A program made the translations under genes and the position numbers. Below are positions 20,354 through 29,859 of a stretch of 64,000 nt of DNA, piece by piece. The stretch comes from Mytilinidion resinicola (Eukaryota > Ascomycota > Dothideomycetes > Mytilinidiales > Mytilinidiaceae): positions 820,441 through 884,440 of the forward strand of contig NW_022985439.1 of NCBI RefSeq assembly GCF_010093595.1. Direction: 5' to 3'. Position 1 is the stretch's first letter; the number at the start of each line of letters is the position of its first letter. The notes beneath the pieces were generated by a model. The model was not told where the DNA came from. It ran no database searches and saw nothing but the letters and a program-made list of their open reading frames with translations.

Positions 20354-21820
20354 TTAGTCAGTATCTGTGTCTTGATGTGAAATCAAGAGTTCCGGATCAG
20401 GGTCGTCGTCGCTCGCGTCGAAGTACTGCTGAGGTCTGGACGTGGAAGATCGCGCAGGTAGCTGGGATGATTGGTTTTGTCCATGTACGCCCAGGTCTAC
20501 GAGTTCTTGCCCCGATGTTTCCGAATCTGAATCATTTTGAAGATTCGGCGGCGAGGCTTGAGACAGAACCCTCTTTAGGATTGTCCGACCTTGCTGGAAG
20601 GCTTCGAGTTCGGCTCCAATACAGCAAATCAATAGCTTCCAGTTCTTCTCTTCGGCAAGCTTTAGCTTGGATTCAATGTAGAGTACCGTGGCGTCCATCT
20701 GTGTAATGAGGGCTTTTAAGCCTGTGTTAGCCGTGTCAGGCGAGTCTCTGCTGCTCGTACGGCCCCTTCCTAGGCCCTGCATTTCCTCTTGGAGGTGAGC
20801 CTCAAAGTCGGTTATGCGCTTGAACACATCTTGCCACAAGATGGCGCCTTCTTCTAACGCCTCCCTATCCATATCCACCTCTTGCCAATTCTCCTCCAGT
20901 CGCGTACGCTCTTCTTCCCAATGGTCTCGTGCCATTGCTAAAGTACGGCGCTTAGCCGGAAGCGAGTAGAATGCCGAAGTCCTGGAGGAGTGGTTGGCAT
21001 CGGAAGGAGGTCTGGCAAGAAACTTGGCGACATCGGCTTCCAACAGGGACAAAGACGTCTTGTACGAGGAGAGCTTTGCCTCGACAGAGTTCTCTGTCTC
21101 AGACAGCTCGGCTAGTATCTTTCGATGCCGAGCTTTCATCGCCCACAGCTTCTCTTCCGTCTGTTTAATCTCAGTTTCGAGAGTTTTGGCTTCGGCCTGG
21201 AGAGTTTGAGCCCTTGACCCAGCTTGATCATTCTCGATACTCTTGATACGCTGCTCGATGCCCCTTTGCTTGCTCTCCCACCGATTTAGCCGCTCTAAAA
21301 CAGCTTTGTTCTTCGCCATATCAGCATCGAGGAGATAGGCCTCCTCTTCCTTGACTGCAGCCATTTGTTGAACCCTTTTGTAGATGCCACGCCTAGCCAT
21401 AGTGAGGCTTACTTTCCGACGAGCTGGACGTTGGTCCGGGCTGGCCATATCTCGTCGCATACTGTTGACTGTGGGAGTGCTGCTGCCATTTGATATTTGG
21501 TCATCTGGGGGGCCGCCGCCTAATCCAGCTGCCATGAGACCCTCTGCCTGGGAATCCAGAAGGTGTTGAAGCTGTTCTTCGATGTATCTTGCTTTCCGTT
21601 GGACGGCCAGCAGATCATCGGGAACTCTGTCCTTTGGCGCAGGAGGTGAGGCGGATACATATATACTGGAAGCTATAGGCGGCGGAGGGAACGCTGATGG
21701 AATATTTGGCGAGCGCGGAGGAGAGTAGAAAGGAAGTTCATGTGATGCTTCTGAAGGGCTGCGGAGTCTAGGAGAGCTTCTTGGAGAGAGAGAACCGAGT
21801 AGTGAGTTGATTAGCGACAT
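20354..21820 (-). CDS. Coiled-coil protein, possibly Atg28-like
   Basis: Single-exon protein of 488 aa. The N-terminal ~60 residues are Ser/Pro-rich (SPPRSPNIPSAFPPPP). A first helical motif, DDLLAVQRKARYIEEQLQHL, is followed by a linker and then strongly predicted coiled coils from about residue 150 to 345 (for example LQAEAKTLETEIKQTEEKLW). A last helical block lies near 370-420, and the C-terminus is acidic (DASDDDPDPELLISHQ). The order of Ser/Pro leader, 'RKAR-IE-QLQ-LLD' motif and long coiled coils recalls proteins annotated as autophagy-related protein 28 in filamentous fungi. That name is from memory of the family and is tentative; a generic coiled-coil protein is the safe reading. Confidence 0.8.
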   Translation of the reverse strand: MSLINSLLGSLSPRSSPRLRSPSEASHELPFYSPPRSPNIPSAFPPPPIASSIYVSASPPAPKDRVPDDLLAVQRKARYIEEQLQHLLDSQAEGLMAAGLGGGPPDDQISNGSSTPTVNSMRRDMASPDQRPARRKVSLTMARRGIYKRVQQMAAVKEEEAYLLDADMAKNKAVLERLNRWESKQRGIEQRIKSIENDQAGSRAQTLQAEAKTLETEIKQTEEKLWAMKARHRKILAELSETENSVEAKLSSYKTSLSLLEADVAKFLARPPSDANHSSRTSAFYSLPAKRRTLAMARDHWEEERTRLEENWQEVDMDREALEEGAILWQDVFKRITDFEAHLQEEMQGLGRGRTSSRDSPDTANTGLKALITQMDATVLYIESKLKLAEEKNWKLLICCIGAELEAFQQGRTILKRVLSQASPPNLQNDSDSETSGQELVDLGVHGQNQSSQLPARSSTSRPQQYFDASDDDPDPELLISHQDTDTD

Positions 21821-21978
21821 GGTTGTATCTGGTTGAGCTGTTGCATAGCCGTGTAGAATAGATGATGGAAGCTTGGAGTGCTTAGTAAGTTAGTAGCCTG
21901 GCGCACGTGACCTATTTCTTCACCCCGAGAATAGTCCAGCTGCACAACAACATCAGCAGCACAACGCACACGACCAAC

Positions 21979-22500
21979 TCACCCTACGCTGCGCCTGTCA
22001 ACACCACAATATATCGCCAAGAGCCGCGGAGTTCTCCCGCAACACGTGCTGACGAACTGAGCACCTGGCGCAGCCACTGCGCGAACCCCAGTCCAGAACG
22101 GAGTACTAAACGCGATCCTCACGGCAGAATTGTGCACGCTGACCGAGCGCTCCAAAATGGCCTGATATATGCATATTGGCTCCCCCCGTGCCAATGATCC
22201 AGAACCAACCTCTGCCTGTTGGAGACCCCTGAACTTTAGGGGGCCAACAGGCCCCTCACGGGCTAAGGGCTTGGGGTGCTGTCTGAATTGCCAAGTGTAA
22301 GAGGATCTATCCCTGGAGATGTCTTGTATGCTCGGCGGCGGCACTGCCCTTTTGCACCGTTGCCAATACCTTTCCGCCGATATCTGTTGCTGGGCATAGT
22401 AAGCTGTCAGATGGATCAGGGTAAGCGCCCGAGGCTTCGCACCTGATGCCAAGAGTTTCTGCAAAGTTTCACACCACTCCAGTCCTTGACGCGGCGACAT
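21979..22500 (-). CDS. Uncertain small hypothetical protein
   Basis: A 173-codon frame starting with ATG. The first ~68 residues have plausible protein composition with amphipathic helices (SGAKPRALTLIHLTAYYAQQ), whereas the rest looks random and crosses a strong hairpin. If real, it probably has an intron or a different 3' end near 22280-22300. No family is recognised. It may be entirely non-coding. Confidence 0.2.
   Translation of the reverse strand: MSPRQGLEWCETLQKLLASGAKPRALTLIHLTAYYAQQQISAERYWQRCKRAVPPPSIQDISRDRSSYTWQFRQHPKPLAREGPVGPLKFRGLQQAEVGSGSLARGEPICIYQAILERSVSVHNSAVRIAFSTPFWTGVRAVAAPGAQFVSTCCGRTPRLLAIYCGVDRRSVG
22214..22252. repeat. Near-perfect inverted repeat (hairpin)
   Basis: GCCTGTTGG at 22214-22222 pairs with CCAACAGGC at 22244-22252, and inside it CCCCT (22226-22230) pairs with AGGGG (22238-22242). 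This gives a 14-bp two-part stem with a 7-base loop. It is not next to a known gene end, so a terminator role is not obvious. Confidence 0.7.
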
Positions 22501-23216
22501 GTCGTATGAGTGTAGTCAGTGTATTCAATTTTCATCCATCTCTCTCTGCAGTTCCAACAAGCTTGTGTGAGCGAATAAGTTCATGTTTGTTCGTCCGCGC
22601 CTCCTCGAGTCTCGCAAGTGGTCAAGCTCGCTTCCAACGTTCGTACATGCTCACGGCGATCGCAATAATAAAACCTTCGAGAACGACCAGCTTAGCTTTT
22701 CTAAGGGGGGCACAACATCCAGACCATGAGACAAGCACTCTTCTAGTGCTGTCATAAAGGCTTACGCACGCTCGCGGCGCAATCTACACATCTGTACACA
22801 GTAAAGGAGAGCCTACGGAGTTTCTGGGCAACTAACTTGGCGTAGGAGCCTCAGGACTTGGCGGATAGCAAAGCTCGCGCCTGATGTATCCGGCGGCTCC
22901 CAAGTCGTCTCAATGGTATGACTTGGCTTCCTCCCTCTTGGCTGCTACGCGGCGAATATCACACTCGGTAGTCTTTATGACCGCAGCAAGGCTCTCACCT
23001 CAGATCACTTCAGCTTGAACGAGACACTCTCTACCATCTCTCTTATTGTCATTTAAAAGTGTGCGTTGACCGCCACATCATTGCACTATATACTCATTGC
23101 CTACCAACGTTCATTAAATATATTTTACTCCCGTTTTGCGTATCTTCTCGTAACATCTTACCACACTCGTTGCTCTAATTCTCACCTAATTCTCCAAACC
23201 ACCTCCTCTCGCCAAC

Positions 23217-24425
23217 ATGTTGTACTCTACTTTTGCCGGTACTCTCTTCTTTGCTGCGTCCGCGTATGGCAGTTGTCTACATGCGACTTCTCATCTTCAT
23301 CGTCGTGTCGAGGAGGGAAAAGTGAAGGTCAGCACGTTCGGATACACGGATATGCAAGGGCCCCTTAACTGGGCAGGATTAGCAGAGGAGAATGAAGCAT
23401 GTGCTACCAGCAAGGTCCAGTCTCCAATTAACATTGGTAGGTAATCATGTCTTATGATGCTTCCCCATCTTTGCCTCAAGTATCGAACAGTTGTGCCATG
23501 TTCATCATCTATCACATATCAGAATTATCGAACGCTTTCCACGGCCAGGCTCAACGTTGTCTTAGACATTGATTAGACTGACCAGAAGTACAGACGACAC
23601 CATTGACGTGGCTGCTGAGGCCCCAAAAATCACCATTGCTAGTGTGAACTCTGCGGAGTTCGAGAACCTGGGTACGACTGTTGAGACCATCGTCAACGGC
23701 ACCACAACTTTCAACGGGACCGACTTCGCTCTTAAACAGTTCCATTTTCATACTCCCTCTGAACACCGCATCAACGAAGAGTACTTTCCGTTGGAAATGC
23801 ATATGGTTCACGAAGCCGCAGGTTCGTTGCAAACCTCTCACTAGACTTAGCAATCTACTAACGTCAGTTGCCTTCAGACGGTTCAGGAAACATCGCTGTG
23901 CTGGCTGTGCTGTTCCAACTCTCCGCCGACGGTTCGACAACCGACCTTCTTACCAGCGTCACCAAGAATCTCGAGGAGATCAAGACTCCAGGGACCATAA
24001 CAGAGACCGGGTCCCTAGATTTCACTGCATTGATTGAACACCTCGAGACTACGCCACTCCGCCAGTACACCGGCTCACTCACCACTCCCCCTTGCGCTGA
24101 AGGTCTCACATTCCTAGTCACCCAAGAGCCACTTGCGCTCGACGTGGCAACCTTTAACGCTGTCAAGTCAGTCGTGAAATTTAATTCCCGTTTCTCTCAA
24201 GGCGCATTGGGCACTGAGAACCTTCTTGTGGTAGCTACTGCGAACGAGAAGAATATCGCGGCACGCAAACAGGCTGGGGGCGGCGGGGAGAAGGCTACAG
24301 AGCCTAACCCCACAGAAGAAGCCGCGCCGACTAAAACAGGCCCTACGACCATCCTCATCACGGAGGTGGCTATTGGAATGCTCAGCGTCCCTACTAGTGT
24401 CCTTGCCGTGGCTGTGAACGTATAA
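23217..24425 (+). CDS. Secreted alpha-carbonic anhydrase
   Basis: Zinc enzyme of 331 aa interconverting CO2 and bicarbonate. Exons 23217-23436, 23594-23821 and 23878-24425. The first intron (157 nt) is placed so that QSPINI joins [11 protein letters not shown]; the second restores [14 protein letters not shown] signal peptide covers about residues 1-19. Family motifs are complete: [21 protein letters not shown], zinc ligands His124, His126 ([11 protein letters not shown]) and His143 (FPLEMHMVH), and [13 protein letters not shown] with the substrate-orienting Thr. After the domain comes a Gly/Pro/Thr/Glu-rich linker and a C-terminal hydrophobic tail (about residues 308-331), compatible with a GPI anchor or membrane tail. 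It would act at the cell surface. The first-intron borders have alternatives a few bases apart. Confidence 0.93.
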
Positions 24426-25222
24426 GTTCAGAAAGAGAGGATGCGAACTAACAGATGTGGAGGTATAGATTGTGTTGCGTATAAGCCTGTATATGGGTAC
24501 CATGTATTAGAAATTCTGTGTTCCTTTTCCTTTTCCTTTTCCGGCATTCAGGCATGCATGTAGCGAGAGAGACCCCTAGACTGCGTCACTTCCAAAATAT
24601 CATATCAGCAATCTCAGCCACACAGCGCGGCTGTCTTAGCTGCTGGCGTCACATACCACCACCATTGTCACCTTTCCCACGCATTCTTTGTCCATTCCCA
24701 TATTGGTTCTATTATCTACAGTACATGTTCCTGATAATTTACTTCCAACATCGAAGCGCGTACGCCAAACCAAGCCTTTGCCAAGCATATTCGGTCCTTT
24801 CCAAGCTTCACTCGATCTTTTCTAAGCCTCGTGTCGTGCGACAGCATCCTTCCTCCTGTCGCCAAGTCTTGAATCGCCGGCTCTCCACACTTTTGTCCAC
24901 TTTCTCGAACTTTGGGTAGATTAATAAGGCGCTAGAATTACACTTAGGTTGTGTTTCTAAGCTTAGCATTTCGCTCAGGTCACCGAACACGTGGATATTA
25001 CGAAGTCACGTCAATGTAGGAAGTGTGCTGTAAGGTGGTTGATATGTTAGGTGAAGGTGTTGCTACATACTTGCTCAAGTCGAGGGTGTTGTCGTCGACC
25101 TACGTGGCTCTGCCCACCGTCGACGTGTAAGGACTATTTCTCAACTCACAAAACTAACTATCGCACTAACACACAGCGCGCAAACACTCGAACTATACCA
25201 CCCAACTATAACCGTTTCTCAA
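24426..25222. other. Intergenic region with a short hexamer microsatellite
   Basis: Carbonic anhydrase 3' flank followed by non-coding sequence. Around 24521-24541 lies a CCTTTT repeat of about four units. An open plus-strand frame at 24518-24919 is rich in Phe, Ser and Leu without any domain and is not called. Confidence 0.55.
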
Positions 25223-25483
25223 ATGTGCCTCATTGAGAAGAAGTGCTGGCGCTGCGGCTGCCGCACCGTCTCCACTACACCTTGCGCACGGCTACCCGGC
25301 TCCACGAACTGGCCGAAGAGCGCGGATAGTTGCTCGAAGCTCGTATTGCGAGATATAGAAATGCTGGAGAAGTGCGAGAGGCGATGTAAGATCGAGGATC
25401 TAGGAGGGAAGTGGTGGGTTGATGCGGCGAGTGATAGCTATATCGGAGAGGATTGGTGGAAGACGAAGATGAGTGCGAAGTAG
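25223..25483 (+). CDS. Small cysteine-rich hypothetical protein
   Basis: Single-exon frame of 86 aa. It starts MCLIEKKCWRCGCRT, which is the start pattern of many small Cys-containing fungal proteins of unknown function (MC-x-x-x..., then C-x-C). Eight cysteines are present, all in the first ~57 residues. There is no signal peptide, so it is probably intracellular and may bind a metal. No functional partner is evident. Short length and lack of a firm family keep confidence moderate. Confidence 0.45.
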   Translation: MCLIEKKCWRCGCRTVSTTPCARLPGSTNWPKSADSCSKLVLRDIEMLEKCERRCKIEDLGGKWWVDAASDSYIGEDWWKTKMSAK

Positions 25484-25539
25484 TAGGGGACATTATGGTC
25501 CATTTCTCATATGATATACTTGAGGTTCAATTTGCACGC

Positions 25540-26400
25540 CATGACAATAACATGGCCAGATCGAGTCTGAATCGCACGGACTAGCTCCGGTTTATACATC
25601 TTAACAGTGTCAACTTTACCTAAAATCTATGACCTGATTCAGAGGCTCTAAGACGCTGAAAAACCTCTCAAGCAGATCTAGGGCCTATCTCACCAAACTC
25701 AACGTTATGGTTCAAATATAGGGTCCATGTCAATAATATGCCAAAACCAAGTCGAATCGCACGGACTGGCTCCACTTCATACATCTAAACGGTGCCAACT
25801 TTACCTCAAATCCATGGTCTGATTTAGGAAGCCTGTCACGACATCTCATCCCTAGGCTTCGTTCTCACTCTCGTCCAATAACATGCCAAAATCAAGCCAA
25901 AATCGCACGGACTGGCTCCCGTTTATACATCTAAACGATGCCAACTTTACCCCAAACCCATGTGCTGATTTAGAACGTCTACCACAAAACCTACAATCCT
26001 AGCTTGATTCCCACTCTCTTCCAACAACATGCCAAAATCGAGCGCGGATCGTACGGACTCGCTCCAACTTCTCCATCTCACCACCGCCAAAGCAGCCCAA
26101 TTTCCCAGCCCGATTCTCACCCTCTTCCAATAATATGCCAAAATCAAGTGCAAATCGCACGGACTGGCTCCACTTCATACATCTCAACACCGCCAAATTT
26201 CCCTCAAACCTCGGACCTGATTTCGGGTCCCTTCCACAAACCCAGATTCCATGACGCGAATTCAGGACGTCTGCCAGAACGCCGCAAACCACAGCCCGAT
26301 CCCCACCCACCTCCACTAAACATGCCAAAGCCTTGTCCGCATCGCACCAACTAGCTTCCCGTCCCTCTCCATCCATCTCACCACCCAAACCCGACCCAAG
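25540..26400. repeat. Degenerate direct repeats, about six copies
   Basis: A shared core, roughly AATCGCACGGACTGGCTCC, recurs with variations at about 25571, 25756, 25902, 26048, 26154 and 26341. Each is preceded by a CAATAA(C/T)ATGCCAAAA-like segment, and in most copies it is followed by ACATCT(A/C)AAC and CCAACTTTACC. Spacing varies: 185, 146, 146, 106 and 187 bases. The two 146-base steps suggest an original tandem unit since blurred by insertions, deletions and point changes. In one minus-strand frame the core reads similar to SVRFALDFGILLEE, so copies of a coding fragment are possible. Confidence 0.75.
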
Positions 26401-26648
26401 ATCTCAGTGCTACACTGCCGTGCGCCACACGAATACACAAACTCGGTAGGTACGCCCGAAGAACAGCAGCACACAAGCATCGTGAGAGGGGTCCTTTTGA
26501 GTATCACGTCTTCATATTCACACGCGTCAATCTCTCCAAAGACAGCCACCCACTCCAGCCAGCCGGCCCAACATACACAGCCCAATCCGCGGATATCGTA
26601 GTCCAGAGCAACTCACATCACAAATGCCCGCTCCAACACAAGGCATCC

Positions 26649-26673
26649 AAAAAAAAAAAAAAAAAAAAAAAAA
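26649..26673. repeat. 25-nt poly(A) homopolymer
   Basis: An uninterrupted run of 25 adenines. It could be a microsatellite or the 3' end of an old retroposed copy; no matching upstream element or target-site duplication was identified. Confidence 0.85.
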
Positions 26674-26864
26674 CCGCCAGACAGGTCTTCCAGCAAAAAG
26701 AGACAGGCGGCCAACCGTGACTATGCTATCCCGCATTCGATCCATCAACCTAGTCAACCCATGTTTTATCATACGCAAAGAAAGATCAAAGGTTCAGAAA
26801 GTGTTCACGACAAGACCAAGAAATCATGCCTGACGTATCCTAGCTCCACTAAACAGAAATTCCC

Positions 26865-29253
26865 TCATAACTTCACGCCCCACACACCCCTGCCACCACA
26901 TACACCAACCCACTCGCCCCCTTGCGCTGTGAGCCCGCTCTGCGGCGCCCAGCTCAAGTTTCCGACCTCGTAGTCGCACCGCCAGCTCGCGTAGGGGCCT
27001 TTCTGGCCGATGGTGCCTGCCGTTCCAGCGGCGCCGTTGCCGGCGGCCGCGGGAGTGGGTGGTGCAGAAGAGCCGGGCGTGTCGCCGTTGATGGTGGCGC
27101 CGTTTTGCGCGTGAATGAGGTCCCAGACGAGGACGAGGGAGTCGTCGCCGCCGGAAGCGAGCATGCCGCGGCGGGAGGGCGACCATTCGAGGGAGTTCAC
27201 AGAGGAGGAATGTCCGCGGAGCTCGAGGAGGGCTTGGCCGGGCTGTCGAACGTCGAGGATGCGGATGAGGTTGCTGTCGGCGGCAAAGGTGGCGAGAAGG
27301 TGGGCGTCATGCGGGGAGGCTATAAATTCATATTAGAACTGAAGGCCGGAGAGAAAGTAAGGAGGGTATGTGTGCTTACCGGCTAGTCGAAGGAGGGGAG
27401 GTGCGTAGGACATTGTTTGCTGGGCTTTTGTCGGCGACATGCGTCCTGCTGGCGAGCCTGTCATGAAATCAGTACGCGATTCTTGTTCACACCTGCTAGA
27501 ATGCTTCTCACCTCCTTCTTTGTCTCCGGGCTGTTTCTCCGAGGGTTCGTAGATAATTGTGCTGTGTTCTAAGCTCCGTAGATCAAACATCCGCACGCTG
27601 CCATCAGCACCACAACTGACGAATACATCAACACTGCCGGCGCAGAACCGAACATCGAAAACTTCTTTGTCATGCGCAATGAGTTGCGTCTTTGCTGTCA
27701 GAGTCGGTATATCCCATATCGTACATGTTGTGTCGATGCTGGAGGTGATGATGAGCTTCGGAGACAGAGTATTCCAATCGAGAGAGGTTAGGGGTGCGGT
27801 ATGTTCTGGGGTTTTCGAATTGGATAGGAGAGCAAGAGGTGTGAGCTTCTGAGGGGGAGGTTCTCGTGTATTTACAGAGGAGCTTCGAGAGATGGTGTTG
27901 CTGACGTTTGAGGCAGGTTGTTGGGGAAGCGACCATAATCGCAGGTGGTCGCCAGAGGTAGCAAGTAGGTCGGTTGACTGTTTTTGAGAAGATGGGGGTT
28001 CCCATAATATTCGAGTGACAGGGTAGGAGCACGTAGCTTCAGCGACTCGGTTGTACTCGAGGCCAAACGGGGGTGCGCCAGGAGAGGCGTCTTTTTGCGG
28101 GGTTATTTGAGTGTCGAGGATTGTTATCTACGTGACCAATTAGCGTGAATACGACGTCTAAGGAAGTATAGTCCCGAGTTTGAAGACGTACGAAGTTGTG
28201 AGTATCCTCCAAGTAGCTTCCGACAGCCATTTTGCCAGCGCTGTTGTTACCATGGACCGGCCATTTACACCAATCGAATGCATACACAGGCCATGGTCCG
28301 AGGTAATTGCTATTGCCCGGTGTTCGGTCGTTGTCGTTGTAGAAATTGCTGCCCCCCATCGCTTCGTCCTGCATACTAGAGTTAGCGCGCGGCCGTATAT
28401 CTGCAAGTCCTAATGGCGAGTTTGAGGCAGCTCCAGAGGGGGTGGTAGCAGTGTTGCTGTAGTATTTCTGGCCAGGAGCGCCGCCGTACTTAGGATCGGG
28501 AGAGTTGGAGAAAGGAATGTATTTTTGCTCCAGGCCGGCGGGACTCGACCTCGAATAGGTATGTGAGGAATGTGAGGCGTTCATGGTGTTGGAACGGGTC
28601 GGCAGCGTGTACTGCTGGGCGTTGGTCGAGATCTGAGGCATGGTGGGGACTGTAGTAGGAGCGGTATACGCGGCGGAAGGCGCTGGCCGTTGCGAGGTGC
28701 CCGGCTGCAAGCTGCCTGGGACGCTGCCGGACGGCGCAGCGTTATATTGCGCGCCCTGGGGAGTGGCTTGCTGCAGGCTGATGTTGGGAGCGCTGCCCGC
28801 TGAGTACTGGTCGGGTGTGTTGTACAGGTGCTGGCTATGGTGTTGCGGCGCTTGCGCGAAACCGTGCTGGCCCATGGCAGCGGAGGAGACATGCAGCTCC
28901 TCGGGGTTCCTCCCCAGCGTGTCCACCCGCCGCGGCGTCTCAAAATGCTGCTGATTGTGTGAATTGCCCCCAGATGCGAGGGTGCCAGGACCGGGTAGAC
29001 CTGATGCTGCTGGCGGGGCAGTCTGTCCGCCGCCGTGGAGGCTGGGGAGATTGCTCTGGCTGCTGTTCATGCCGGGCGTGTTTCCACTGCCTGGCATAAA
29101 GGCATCGGTGCCCGCAGTGGTGGTCCCTGAGGTTGCGACGCGCAGCCCGCCGGTGGGAGCGCCAATAGAACCCAGGGTTGCGGCGGCTTGGTAGATGCCA
29201 GAGGCGGGGGAGTTGGCCTGCGCATTGTGCGAATGGTGGGAGTGGAACGGCAT
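26865..29253 (-). CDS. WD40-repeat protein, DCAF7/WDR68 (AN11) family
   Basis: Scaffold WD40 protein of 736 aa. Exons 28192-29253, 27512-28127, 27380-27457 and 26865-27319; introns 64, 54 and 60 nt. The C-terminal ~420 residues form the WD40 propeller with family motifs YAFDWCKWPVH, KMAVGSYLEDTHNF, LLATSGDHLRLW, TSSIDTTCTIWDIPT, VSCGADGSVRMFDLR, LLRLAASPHDAHLLATF, ILDVRQPGQALLELRGHSSS and LASGGDDSLVLVWDL. The first ~320 residues are low-complexity, rich in Gln, Asn, Ser, Pro and Gly, far longer than in animal and plant members. A disordered insert follows the last WD unit near IHAQNGATINGDTP. Relatives bind DYRK kinases or CUL4-DDB1 and bridge transcription factors; which partner applies here is unknown. 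It is divergent from the adenylyltransferase gene. Confidence 0.93.
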
Positions 29254-29859
29254 GGCGCCGTGCGGGCAGTGTGGCGGGGATGGCGGGGATGGCGGCAGCT
29301 CCGCGTGCAGTGGAGAGCAAGGCCGTGGTGTTGAGTTTGGGCGTTAGGGCTGAGGCCCTTGGGCATTGCTGTTGCGGAGGAGCAGATGACTAAAGAAGCG
29401 GGTTACAGGGCGGTGAGTGCGCTGATGGGACTCGAGAACCTGTGGACGAGACGGCTCTGGCTTGGAACTGCACCAGCATGCGGTTTTACGTGCTTCACTT
29501 GCAGCGGCCGAGGGAAGCTATCTCTGCAATACCAGCCACATAGGAGGTGGACGGTGGACTATGGGACTGGAATATGCAAAGTATGCGGTGCTAATTCACC
29601 GGAATGCCCGTCAAAATGCTACGAGTGCATGTTTCTAACAGCTGGGTAGACGAGATCAGGGCTGGCACCCAAGACTGTAATGTAAGGGCAGCAAAAGTAG
29701 CTCTTGTTATACCGTCCAGACAGGAAAGAGCGCGGACGTGGCTCTCAATCCGCGTTCCCCGTTTGGGCGATAGTTTACGCCAACTTACCCGGCCTCCTCA
29801 GCCGACACATGACTTTCGACGCTGCCCAGGTGCGCAACGCTCACCACCTCTCCAAATAG
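29254..29859. other. Divergent promoter region of WD40 and adenylyltransferase genes
   Basis: About 600 bases between the two start codons, no exon supported. The frames seen on the plus strand are G-rich continuations of the WD40 leader on the other strand. Confidence 0.6.

Larger units (their letters stand above)
21821..23216. other. Intergenic region between coiled-coil and carbonic anhydrase genes
   Basis: About 1.4 kb. It contains the promoter of the minus-strand coiled-coil gene, an uncertain minus-strand frame (21979-22500), a strong hairpin at 22214-22252 and the promoter of the carbonic anhydrase, with a TATATA-like stretch near 23087 about 130 bases before the ATG. Confidence 0.5.
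25484..26864. other. Non-coding region with degenerate repeats and poly(A) run
   Basis: No gene is supported. The interval is dominated by a degenerate repeat family (25540-26400) and a 25-nt A run (26649-26673). It ends at the 3' side of the WD40 gene. Confidence 0.6.
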
